Positions 48,001-59,155 of a stretch of 64,000 nt of DNA are shown here, piece by piece. The stretch's first letter is position 1. Each line of letters opens with the position of its first letter. A program made the translations under genes and the position numbers. Origin of the DNA: Strigamia acuminata (taxonomy: Eukaryota > Arthropoda > Chilopoda > Geophilomorpha > Linotaeniidae); NCBI GenBank assembly GCA_949358305.1, contig OX442314.1, positions 5,893,087-5,957,086 on the forward strand, written 5' to 3'. The notes under the pieces were generated by a model. The model saw nothing but the letters and a program-made list of their open reading frames with translations, searched no databases and was not told the origin of the DNA.

Positions 48001-51000
48001 CCGCGGGTCCCTTGAATATGACGAGAGTTTGCTTACAGCAAACGAAAGGTCTGGTCTCGTGATGACCATCAGGTGCATGATGGATCCCAAAATCCGCTGG
48101 TAAGCTCGTTGATCAACGTTGTATGAATCCCCGAACACGTCAAGATCTTGACCCACCACCATTGGTGTGCAGGCCTTTGCACGACCGTGCAGGTCGAATG
48201 TGTCCAGAATTTCGTCCACGTATTTCTGCTGACCAATCCAAATGCCTTGCTCCGTGATTTGTATCTCGATTCCGAGCAAATAATGGACTTCGCCTAATTC
48301 GACGAGATCAAAGACCTTTTTCAGTTCCACCAACAGCCATTCCATAATCTTTTCGTCCGAGAAGGCGGCTAGCATGTCGTCCACGTACACCGCGAGGATC
48401 AGAATTCCATCTCGTTCCACGTAAACATAGACGCACGCATCGTCTGCAGTTGGTTGAAGTCCTAGTCTTGTGAGCTCGTCATCCAGGCGCTTATTCCAGC
48501 AGCGCCCGGATTGGCGCAATCCATAAAGGCTTCTTTCAAGCAGGCAAACTTCTTGGTCACTCTGCGAGAATCCCTCTGGTTGATCCATGAAAATTTCGAC
48601 ATCTAAATCTCCGTGGAGATAAGCTGTCTTGACGTCAAACTGTTTGGTTTTTAATCGCAAGGTCGCCACCAAAAACAAAATTATGCGTAACGACTCGGTG
48701 CGGACTACTGGCGAGAATGTCTCGTTAAAGTCGATGCCAGGGCGCTGGGCATAGCCGACTGCCACAAGTCGCGCCTTGTATTTGCTGATGGACCTGTCGA
48801 CATTTAATTTAATCCGGTAGATCCATTTACTGCGAATCGTGCGCATCTCCGGCCGTCGCTTGACCAGTCGCCAAACCTGGTTGACTTGAAGAGAGTCAAT
48901 TTCGCTCTTCATGGCGTCGATCCATTTTTCGCGATCAGGACAGCTGATTGCCTCCCCATACGTCTCTGGCGTGTACAACTCGCGCGTGTCTTCTTCTGCG
49001 ATATTCGCCATCTCGACGCGCCCTGCCACACGTTCAGAACGACGCACGCCCGACGCAACCAATTGTTGCTCGCGTTCGCGTCTTTCATCTTCGCGACGCA
49101 AAGCGACGGCTTCGGCAGTCGCACCTCGGGGTCGTCCTGCAGCTCGCTCCACTTCTGCAACATCTGGCAATGCTTGTGGTTCTACCACCGGATCCCCGTC
49201 TTGCTCCTCCTCCTCGCGAGCAGGCGGATCCGCTCGAACATCGACCGGTTCGTCTAACTCACGAAGTATTTCTTCCTGGTGTCCGTCCGAACCACGAGCG
49301 TTGAGAATCTTTGCCCCGTTTGACGCTTCATCAAAAACGACTGAGCGTGCTTCCACAACGTCTCCAAACTCAGGGACAAAAATCCTGTAAGCCTTTCGCG
49401 TGGCAGAGTAGCCAATGAAAACGCCTTGTCGCGCCTTCACGTCAAGCTTGCGTCGCTGACTGTCTGGAATGTGTAGCCACGCTACGCAGCCAAAGACACG
49501 AAGAAAAGTGACGGTGGGCTTCCGCCCCGTCCAAATCTCTTCAGGAACTAATTGACCGTTGGGTTTAGTGGTCGTCCGATTTTTGACGAATGCAGCTGTC
49601 GCCAACGCTTCTGCCCAGAAACGTAAAGGCAGCTTCGAATGTGCCAACAATGTTCTTGCCGTTTCGACCAACGTCCGGTTGGAGCGTTCGGCGATTCCGT
49701 TACTGGCCGGATTAAATGGGACTGTGAGCTCGTGGTCAATCCCATTTGCTTCACAAAAAATGGCAAATTCTCTGCTGGTGAACTCGCCTCCATTGTCCGT
49801 GCGTAGTCTGCAAATCGTGTTGCCTGTTTGTTTTTCCATCATCAATTTAAATGTTTGGAAAAATCCCAATGTTTGCGATTTCTCCTTCAAGAAATAGACG
49901 AATTTCTTCCTGGAGAAGTCATCCGTCAAAACAAACGCGTATCTCGAACCCGACAACGACGGAACTTGAAATGGTCCCACCAGGTCAGCGTGTATTAATT
50001 CTAAAATTTTCTGTGATTGCTTGCCTGTTATTCGTTTGTGTGGCGCTCTCGTCAGCTTCCCCTCAATGCACGAACTGCATTTGGACAGTTTTTCATCACC
50101 GAATTTTATTCCGTGAACTGCTTCGCGCGCACGCATCTGGTCAAGCGTTTCCTCGTTTAGATGACAGAGTCGTTTGTGCCACAACTCCTTTCCAGTCGTC
50201 GTTGACGTTTCTTGTGCCATGGCGACCGTTTGTTCCTTTTTATTTTCCAAAAAGAACATGTCACCACTCTTCTTGCCTTGTGCCACGAGTCGGCCATTGG
50301 GGTCAAGCACGTCAACAATTTGGTCGTTAAATACCACCTTGCATTTCTTGGCGGTTAGCTTGGGAATGGAGAGTAGATTTCCTTTCAGCTCCGGAACATA
50401 TAAAACTTGCAAAAGCGTTATTTTCTTCACTGTCTCGTCCGGTAAGCGACATTCGATTATAATGTCTCCTCTCCCTTTGGCCATCAACTCCGTGCCTTTC
50501 TTCGCCGTCGTGACCGTGGCTTCAAATTCTTCCATGTCTGCAAACCATTCGCGGCGGCACGACATGTGCGATGAAGCGCCGGAGTCCAGAATCCACTTGG
50601 ATCTCGTTGAAAGATCGTCTCCCAAATCGACAACGAACGCATGGTGAACGGGCGTTGTGTACGTTTCGTCCTCGAGAACAGCTACGTACGCGTGTTGCGG
50701 CGACTCCACCTGTGCGATTTTTGCCGCTTCCTTCTGCTGCTTGGGTCGTTTCTCGGGGAATCGCACCCAGCAATCCTTGGCTATGTGGCCCGCCTTGCCG
50801 CATTCAAAACATGTTCGTTTATTCCCGTCCTTCGGTTTCTTTCCACCTGAGTTTCTGCCCGCCTGCGCTTTGAGCGCGATTGAACTTGGCACGCTGGTGT
50901 TATCGTTCATTGCAGGTCCCCACTGCTCCTCCGTGAGGAGTCCAGCTCGCAAATCCTCGATTTTTGCATCCAATTTTGAACGATAGTCGCGCCCTGTGGC

Positions 51001-54000
51001 GTGGTATTTCGGCAAAAGTCCCTTAGTGGCGTATAAAATTACCTCTCGATCTGGTATGTCGCGTCCCACGGCCTTTGCCTTGGCCTGGATGGACCTCGCT
51101 CGATTTACGTATTGGTCCACTGACTCGTCTGTACGCATTTTGAGTGTGGTCAGTCGGGCGGCCGCATCAACTTGTTTTTCGACGGTCAACGCGGCGTGTT
51201 GGGTTTTCAAATGTTCCCACATTTCTTTAGCATTCGTCATGCTCATGCACGTCGTCGCTTCCTCGTCCGAAATCGTTAATGCGAGAATTCCTACCGCTTC
51301 GCTGTTGTTCTTTGCCCACGCCTTATGAATTTTGTCCTTGTCATCAAAATCTGCCGCTCCTACAACCGGTTTTTCCGGCTCCGCATCCGTTAATGCACTG
51401 GTCAGACCTTTCGCCTCCAGTAGTGCACCAACCTTGAACCTCCAGACAAAATAATTTCGAACACTGAGCAGTTCTATTCTGTTCAGCGAGCCTGCTGAAA
51501 TCGCGTCGGCCATTTTCGAACGTTTCGCGCACGTTTCGATCGTTCTTCGTTCTTTGTTCTTCGTTCTTCTCTTCCTTCTTTATAACTTCGATTTCTTCAA
51601 AGTTATATCACAAACGTCTTCCTTTTTGACCGTGAATCGTGTCCAAACCCGACTCTGCTACCAAATGTGAAATGTGTAGTAAAAAGAGACGTTTTCGAGT
51701 GGAGTGAAAAGAAAGTGAAAAAACAACTTTACTTGTCAAATGTTTGCGAACAAGTGCGAGTTTTACAACAAGTGCACGTTACCAATACAGATTGGTAGCC
51801 GTAGCAACAGAAACGACAATTGCGCCTAAAATCTAATTATTACAATACAACAGGCATGAGATTCTGACCCCTAGGATAGAATAAAGGTCATAAACCATTA
51901 ATACAGTCTCTTGTGTTCACTTCTATCTAAAGTGTCGTGCATCTGACGCTGTTTAGGCATGCTCGAATGGCATCTGTCCACTCTCACACAAGAATTAAAT
52001 CTAGAAGGACCGAAGCAAAAATACTTAAGTGTACTTTTTGAAATTATCAAACGTGGTACTGCTGTTGAGGCAACATTTGACCAAACGGATTTGACAACAT
52101 GCACCTCTAGCTGCTTGCTAGTAAAAACTTGGAAGTACTATAGGAAGTACTAAGTAGAAGAGCTTTCGATTAAATTGGGAGTTTTGATGACATTTCAAAG
52201 AGACGAAACAAAGTTATTGTAAAATATTCCATAATCGGTACCTGCATTTATTTGTGAACAATGGCCAAACGGAAGTGGAATGAGATTTTTTGTGATGTCT
52301 AGTGATGCTTTATATCCAGTAACTTGCTAGAAATTTAAAATAAATTATATAATTATTGTCGAGAATGTTTTAATACTATTACTCGAATTGAATCATCTTT
52401 GATGTTGATTGCTTCGTGCACATGAAGTGATTTCCATATATCTTCCAATGACAATTTCTCATTGAACAATTGCCAGGGCGATGTGTGTTTGCAGGTTTTG
52501 TTTTTCTTTAATCTAGCTTGTTTCATCTCTTCAGTGAAATTTTCACCACAAACAGTGAAAGAAGGAAATTTGATAGTCTGCCGTTGAACTATACTAATGA
52601 CTTTAGTTGCAGGGTCACCAATGTAGTGGTTTAAACACATTTGCAACAAATATAAAGTAAATCCTGTGCTAACTATTACCAGTATTAACTTTAGCTTTGC
52701 AAAGAGTCCATTTGGTATAATTTGCTGATTACTAGAAATTGCTTTCCTTTTTAACATTTCATAAATGTGATGAATTTTAATAATTTTATTAACCGGTCTC
52801 TTTTTGATAAAATTTAATAGAATGCAATATAAATACCAAAGTGTTTCGGTTAATGAAAGTATGGATAGACCAAGAAATAGGCCCAGATTGCCTCCTAAAT
52901 CGGAGAGTAAAGCAATAATATCATAAGTGTACCGTTCTTCATACACACTGATTTTCCCATCAGTTATAGCTAAAGATGTAGAAATAATACTGTCATTAAC
53001 TGCTTGCTCTGTATCAATGAACGCTTGAATAACCAGTTGTTGACATGGACGATGACATGAACAACTAGCAACCGAATTGATGGTTTCAACCAATTTATTA
53101 GCAATACCGTATTGCTTGTGAGTGTCAATTGAACTTCTGCAAAGTGGCAAATTTATCTTCTTATCAATAAATGGAAATCTTAAAACAAATACAGAATAAA
53201 ATGTTGTTGATTAGACTAAGAATAAATGCATACATATAGAAATTATTATTTTGCATAAATAACCAAAATTGACATAAAATGCATTAACTGTGGAAATTCG
53301 TAAAATAAATACTAGTACATACACAGTATTGCCATTTTGCCACCATAAAAAAGCTCAGTTATTGAATTTTAAGCCAAGAAAGAAATCAAAATTTTGAATC
53401 TTAGACCCATGAAAACCAAATTTGGAATTTTATGACCATGAAATCCAAATTTTGAATGTTTCACCAAAAACATCACAAAATTTTGATCATACAAAAACAA
53501 TATAAAATTTAAAATTTAAAAATTATACCATAAATTTTATAAAATGGGGAATTTTATGTCTAATAGTTCAGTTTTAATGTCTAATAGTTAAAAAAAAACC
53601 TCCGAAGACGGGGTATCTCGCTAAAGCGGGAACTTTCTGCTGGATCCGCCTCTTTGGCCCTCAATAATTCTTAAGCTTATTGAGACAAGCACAATCACAC
53701 ATTGATTCCCGTCACCCAAACGTTGCTACAAGCTACACCTTGAGCATGGTGGTGCTGTTGTCTTTGGACAAATAAGTCAGCTCCACCCTGTCCTGTTTAC
53801 CTGGATCTGTGTAACCTCATTAAGTGTTGTGTGTGGCCCGTAATGTCCCTGCTTTTCCGAGGGGGGGAGACGGGACCGCTGGGCCACCCAAAGCTGACCA
53901 ACGTCACTGCCACACACCGCCCGGTGGACCTAAGGTCATCCCTCCTTTGCAGAGTGGTATGATCTAGTAAGGGAAGAGAAGAGAATAGGGGGCAGAGAGT

Positions 54001-56070
54001 AGGAGAGAGGACAGAGGAGAGTGCTTGGTCTCATCTGAGACAGGTGCACATCTGAAGAAGGTCCTGAACCAACAAGAACTATCGTGCTCCGTGCTGACTC
54101 TGCTCTTTTCCCCATTCACCACTGTGACGCTCAGTACTTACCTAGGTAAGTACGACAGAATGATAATGTTTCCCTGACCACGTCATACATAGGGGGGTTC
54201 TCGCCCTGTGTGTGACGGGTCAGTTGCCGGTGTGACGTGGTTTCATGGCATCGACAACACGCAGGTGATGGGGGTCTCCAACCCCTAGAGTAACGATTAA
54301 AGGGACAAAACCAACAATCTGGAGTCTCTTGTCATTATTACGTGAGTATGCATCCCAAATCATGGTAACCAGTCCCCAGGATGCCATTGCGAAGATCATA
54401 CCAGTCACAGAAACCAGCATAATCATACATCTTACCTGCAGGTTAAATTTTCCTTCAATTTCTGTAACAGGCAACTATTATGGCATTCTCTGTATTCACT
54501 TTCACTGGAGCATAAATCCGAAGATGTATTGAGAAATATGTACTGAAATTTAAAATTAAATAAACACTGGAATGATTTAAATTTCTGAGTTTCAAACTGT
54601 ACTTTGCTGTAACTCAAACTAAATTTTGTTTTAATCTTAAGATTTGTTCGAGAGATAAAAGTAATTTGTTTTCCAAAATCATTGGGTGACAGCACTAACT
54701 AAATATAGAAAAAAAGTAATAAGAATTAGGTTTCTTTTGTTATGATATTCAAGTTATGAACATTACTTGGTAAGAAGCTACAGGGCAAACTTGATTATTA
54801 GATTTTTCAATATCCACTGTCAGTGATTTTCCAACAAACGAGCTAATCGAATTCTTATCTGACCAAATAAAAATTTTATTTGCCACTTACTATTCACTAT
54901 TAATAACAGCAATCGGAACAATTATTCTTTACAGGCCACAAAAACGAAAGCAGAAATCAGGAAATTAACGATCAGATATTCTACTTTCAATTGCCCTCAT
55001 ATAGCCCATTATTTAAATTTTTTAATTGCATTGTTATAGCTGTCAGCATTGTTGTGCACGTGCTTTTTCTTTTCATATTCAAGGAGGGGTTCTGCCCCCC
55101 TGATCCACGGCCCCCGCCTTTCCCCGACCCCCCTGCCCGCTAACTAGGGTTTCTCTGCCAGTATTTACCAGTATTACAAAACCCATTAAAGAAGTGTGTT
55201 ATTAACTGCTTTAAGCAGACACATTAACCAGAAAATATATTTTTTTAAATCAGAACGTGAAATATATTAAATATTTTATACAAAAAGTGAAAAAATCATC
55301 AGAAAAAAAATATTTTTTAAAATTTTACTTTTTAAAATAGGAAAATGAATATAAAAGTATCTATTTACCGAAAAATAGCGGTTTACCGGTTTTTTTGAAC
55401 ATTGATTAGGTGGCCCATAAAGTATAATTATACCCAGCAATTTATTTACGAAATTGAAACGCTGAGCACATTCCTAAAGTGTAGTCAATTTCCTTACGGA
55501 CAAAACTTTTGTTTGTAAATCCCTACGAAAAGAAACTATAAATTGCAAAAGAAAACTATGAATATTTCTTTTTACTTTCATGTCCACTCGAACTATTTGT
55601 TTGGCCACATTAGTCGCTTTCCAAAGTTCATCCACGTCATGAGCAGAGATATTCAACAAAGTTTTCACCATGTTTGCGCATTTCAACATTTGGTCTCTAG
55701 GGTTTTTAAAGATCTGATGAGTTTCATTCCAAAGCCGGGCCAATTCGACTGTATTGCTACTACAGATCATCAAGTTTGGTGAAATGACATCTTCTGATTG
55801 ACTGGTAACATCGACTGCCTTAGGATAACTTAAGTAATGCATTACTCTATTGTAAGTCTGATAACTGAGCATGCACGTGCAACATGAGAATAAAAGCAGC
55901 CAAAATATGTGGCAATTGCGCCAACTAATTCTATTAGTTACAAAATCATCCAAACCAATTAAATTGCATCTCGGCCGATTTTCGTCGTCTTTCATAAATT
56001 GATGAATTTTCAAGCGAAGTTTTCTCAATCCTCGACCATTTTTCCTCATCACGTAAGTATTGCGCATCAT
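45041..56070 (-). CDS. Two-domain DEG/ENaC sodium channel, copy 6
   Basis: Exons in transcript order: 56070-55576, 55522-55450, 54858-54767, 54698-54603, 54542-54436, 53178-52383, 52326-52242, 46032-45944, 45769-45677, 45624-45515 and 45419-45041. They join in frame to about 804 residues. Domain 1: TM1 FWLLLFSCCTCMLSYQ, SPNLMICSSN, CSCHRPC, TM2 GLFLGLSILSLTE. The linker carries RPVNKI and TM1 of domain 2 is LILVIVSTGFTLYLL; then FPSFTVC, KCKEPC and TM2 LALGMS. It is the most diverged intact member and the parent type of the copy 3 remnant. Exon 10 ends TGC-AC before GTATGT where the others end TGC-AG, so the residue after that cysteine is Thr instead of Ser. Intron 7 is about 6.2 kb because a copia element sits in it. 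It is arranged head-to-head with copy 7 across 3.1 kb. Confidence 0.87.
46033..47116. other. Intron 7 of copy 6, left of the copia element
   Basis: Holds a low-complexity stretch at 46150-46330 made of C-runs and A-runs (units like TTTTTCCCCCCGAA). A segment beginning TGTGACCGATT (about 46678) has CCAAT and TATAAAAG elements near 46805 and 46853 and looks like an LTR promoter into which the copia element later jumped. No exon is seen. Boundaries of that older element are uncertain. Confidence 0.4.
47117..51852 (-). mobile_element. Full-length Ty1/copia retrotransposon, recently inserted
   Basis: Two LTRs of exactly 187 bp (47117-47303 and 51666-51852) run TGTGAAATG...ATACAACA and differ by eye at only two positions. 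GGCAT is duplicated at 47112-47116 and 51853-51857. Next to the 5' LTR (right side, minus strand) lies TGGTAGCAGAG, complementary to the 3' end of initiator tRNA-Met, the usual copia primer site. One long gag-pol frame fills the 4.7-kb element. It sits in intron 7 of copy 6, in the same transcriptional direction as the gene. Confidence 0.95.
47410..51513 (-). CDS. Copia Gag-Pol polyprotein with one premature stop
   Basis: From the ATG at 51513-51511 the frame is open for 1,232 codons to a TGA at 47817-47815, then continues in the same frame to 47410. Domains in order: UBN2-type Gag; a CCHC knuckle (CFECGKAGHIAKDC); protease (WILDSGASSHMS); the integrase zinc head (HKRLCH and CSSC) and core (HADLVGP, TDNGGEF, AERSNRTL); reverse transcriptase with the YVDD box (AVYVDDMLA); RNase H with SDASW and, beyond the stop, MSSCESE and YTDSTGA. 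The TGA falls within RNase H, where copia elements normally have tryptophan, so a single base change is the likely cause. Every other catalytic block is present, which fits a young insertion that is very slightly damaged. Confidence 0.93.
53860..54420. mobile_element. Diverged solo-LTR-like element in intron 5 of copy 6
   Basis: Blocks GGGCCACCCAAAGCTGACC, CGTCACTGCCACACACCGCC and CCAGTCACAG place it in the same family as 57480-58062. Ends are degraded and I see no clean duplication, so coordinates are approximate. Confidence 0.5.
54859..55449. other. Intron 2 of copy 6, no gene seen
   Basis: AT-rich intron with one GC-rich patch at 55085-55150. No element ends or exons are recognised. Confidence 0.45.
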
Positions 56071-56395
56071 TTTTTTAGGTTAAAAATGCCTTAGCTTTGT
56101 GGAAAAGAGCCGCTTGCCGTATGTTTTGTCGCTAAATTCATAATCGACAAGGTTTTTGTTTGCTTCAATAATATTTGTTCCCAAGCAACGCACTACTGCA
56201 TAGAAAACTCATAAAATTATCCAAACTGCAGGAATATTGACATAAAATCCCATTGATTCACAAAGTTAAAGTTGTGTTTCAAAAATTTTTTTAACAACGA
56301 ATTGCACACAAAAAACGCAAGAAGTTAACAAAAACTTTAAATTAACGATTTTAAGAGATTATCGGTGATAATAGCAACGGTAAAAATAAGTAATA

Positions 56396-57190
56396 ACCAT
56401 GTTTGTGCTGTTCCGAGAATGGTATCACGAACCTTGGATTGCGTTTGAGATCACAATAAAATGTGACTTGCCGTACTTATTTCCATTGGTTTTCGTCGCC
56501 ATCTTGATTTTCGAGCTTACGTCTTGATTTTCGTATGGCAAAGACAAGTTTCAGTGATAACTTGACACAAATTGAAGAAGGGACCATTATCTACAATAAA
56601 ATTAATGGTAAATTAGTATTTTGTGGACAATCAACAAGCTAAACATCATTCCGACTCACAGTGTACAAGGCCATTATCCTCTCTATCTAAAATATATTAA
56701 TTTTTATCACCAGATGACGCTGCACATTAATATACTAGAAAAAAATGTAAATAATTATTTTTAATTTGGTCGAAAACAGAGTTTAAAAAAACCAATCTCT
56801 CCCAAAACCTTGGACGTCCAAGCCAAAACGTAAAAAAAAGTGGATACTAATACGCACCGCCATCTGGTGATAAAAATTAATATATTTCAAATAGCCAGGA
56901 TAATGGCGTCTTGTAGCCGTGAGACGGAAATGATGTTTAGCTTGTTGATTCTCGCCAAAATACTAATTTATGATTAATTTTATTGTAGCTAATAATTTCT
57001 TCTTCAATTCGGATTAAGCTACCACAGAAAAATGTGTTTGTCTATCGAAATCAAGACGGCAGCTCAAAAATTATGATGGCTACGAAAAGCAATCGAAATT
57101 AGTAAGTTACGTCTTACGGTTGTAATGAATGATGTCGTACGCAGCCCAACCATCGTGATACAATTCTCGGAACTCCATAAACATGGTATT
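56396..57190. repeat. Long imperfect palindrome between copies 6 and 7
   Basis: Arms at about 56396-56735 and 56853-57190 are inverted relatives; the right arm ends CTCCATAAACATGG. It corresponds to 21896-22712 between copies 2 and 3. Each start codon lies outside the arms, and the symmetry fades but continues toward both genes, so the two promoters are mirror-image duplicates. Confidence 0.75.
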
Positions 57191-57479
57191 TTTATTTATG
57201 ATTTATGATTCTAAGCGATTGTCACTGATAATCTCCTATAAAATCATGAATAAAGCTTGTAGTTCTCCCTTCGCTGGGACCTGTGTGTAACCACTTTCAG
57301 TTATACATTACATTGAATGGGCCTATTAATGTGTAGTCTAAAAATATAAACTGAGGAAACTACGGTAAATTTCAGGTTTACAAGAATGATTCTTGTTCGT
57401 GCAGTTCGAACTGACAATTCTGGTGATCAGACTTAATTTTTTTTAACTTTATAATACAAGAGATTTAAAATTTTCATGT

Positions 57480-58062
57480 TGTGACCGTCGGGCCACCTGG
57501 GGTGACCTACGTCACTGCCACATACCACCATACGGCACAAGATCACCCCCTGATTGGGCAAGGTGATCTAGCCCGGGGGAAGGAGGGAGCTGAGTGGTGT
57601 GGGGAGGAGTTGCAGAGAGAGAGAATGCGGACACCGACCAGGACGGTCGTGTGTTGAGAGAGTCTGAGGTGCTGTAGTATCGTGGGGACAAGACGTGTCC
57701 CGGCTGTGAGGACTCTGCACTCCTTCCCATTCACCACAGAGACGCTCAGTGTCATGGTGTCGGCCATGATGCAGCGTCCATGAGTGGCTACTGTGGGTCG
57801 TAGGTAAGTACGACATGAATGTAACGTTGAACCGACCACGTCACCCATTGGGCTCCTGCCTAGTGTGTGACGGGTCGGTTGCCGGTGCGGCGTGCCTTCG
57901 TGGCACCCCTGCAACGGGTAACGGGATTCCCCATACCCCTAGACAACGCAATAAAGGCCAACCAACCAATATTGTGGGAGTTTCCGTTATTTACGTGAGT
58001 ATGCGTCCCAAACTAGTGTTTGCAGTCCCCTGTTTGCACTAGGCAAGACCATAGCAGTCACA
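57480..58062 (+). mobile_element. Solo-LTR-like element upstream of copy 7
   Basis: 583 bp from TGTGACCGTCGGGCCACC to AGCAGTCACA, flanked by ATGT (57476-57479 and 58063-58066). The homologous flank of copy 2 near 21590 has the empty target, which confirms both ends. It is the best-preserved member of a family also found in introns of copies 2, 4, 6 and 7. No gene. Confidence 0.85.
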
Positions 58063-59111
58063 ATGTGTAGATTGCTACATTCATGTAAAGCTTTGGTTGC
58101 CAGTCTGAGAAGTCACCTTCAAGAACCAAAGGTATAAGTTGAAGCCAGCAAGGGTGACCTAGCCCTCGCCACTCAAGAACCCAACCATGTTATTCGTTTC
58201 CATTGAAATATTTTGCAAATTTTATCTCAAAGTTCTAGACGAAAAACTTTTTTGTCATCTCATGACAGAATTGTTTGGACTTGTTCTTACATGGATTTCC
58301 ATACATAAGCTTTAAGGTGGAAATACAAGGGAGCGGATAAAAGTCCAAAGCTTGCTAGTACAAGTTTAAAGAGGGAGTCATTTACAAGTTCACTTGACTC
58401 GCTTTTGGCATACCAGCTTGAATGGCAAACTCAAGCTAGCTAGGTAGCTAGCCAGAAATTCCCGCCAAAATCTCCTCCAAGAATTTCCTCACTAGTCTGA
58501 TTGGCTGTCAAAGTCACATGACCAAAACACCAGCAAGCTTGAAGCTGGTAAACCGAATGCGATTTGATCGTACCGGATGAATACAAGCTTTGAATAAAAA
58601 CGTAAACTTGTGTTTGCTCAGGTGGGCGAGTTTTTAGCCGCTTTTTCAAGTAAAAGCAAGTTTTAAAATTTTACTCGCTTCTTTGTCTTTCCATCTCATG
58701 AGGGAGAGACATGCAAGTTTTTATTAGAATCTGACACTTTCCTTCTACTTACTAAATCAATGGAATTTTACAGTATATCAATATTTCTGCTGCTTGGATA
58801 ATTTTAATTTTACGAGTTTTACACGTGTTACTAGGGAATAAAAACTTGGATCAATTTTGAATTCCACGAGAAACGAACAACATAGTTACCTTGATTACTG
58901 ACAGATACAACACCAAACAAACAAGCTCTGTATTTGAGAGGACCATAGAGTTTTAAAAAAAAGCATTTTCTTCAAACATCTTGCGGTAAGTAGCACTGTC
59001 GATGGCAAATATTAGAATTTTGCAGTTTTTATTTGAACTTTTGCACCATTTTGCCATTAGAAACATCGGCATTTACTTCGATAATTTATTAAGACGTCAA
59101 TTGTGCTACAA

Positions 59112-59136
59112 GAGTCTGAACTCATCTCTGGTCTGA
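59112..59136 (+). promoter_or_regulatory. Conserved upstream motif, copy 7
   Basis: The motif with core CTCATCTCTGGTCTGA lies 19 bases before the ATG at 59156 and is identical to that of copy 2. Confidence 0.5.
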
Positions 59137-59155
59137 CTCAATTATCAGAATTATA

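Noticed and set aside
48886-51328. Plus-strand frames of 100-159 codons inside the copia element
   Set aside because: Antisense shadows of the gag-pol frame, with no family motifs.
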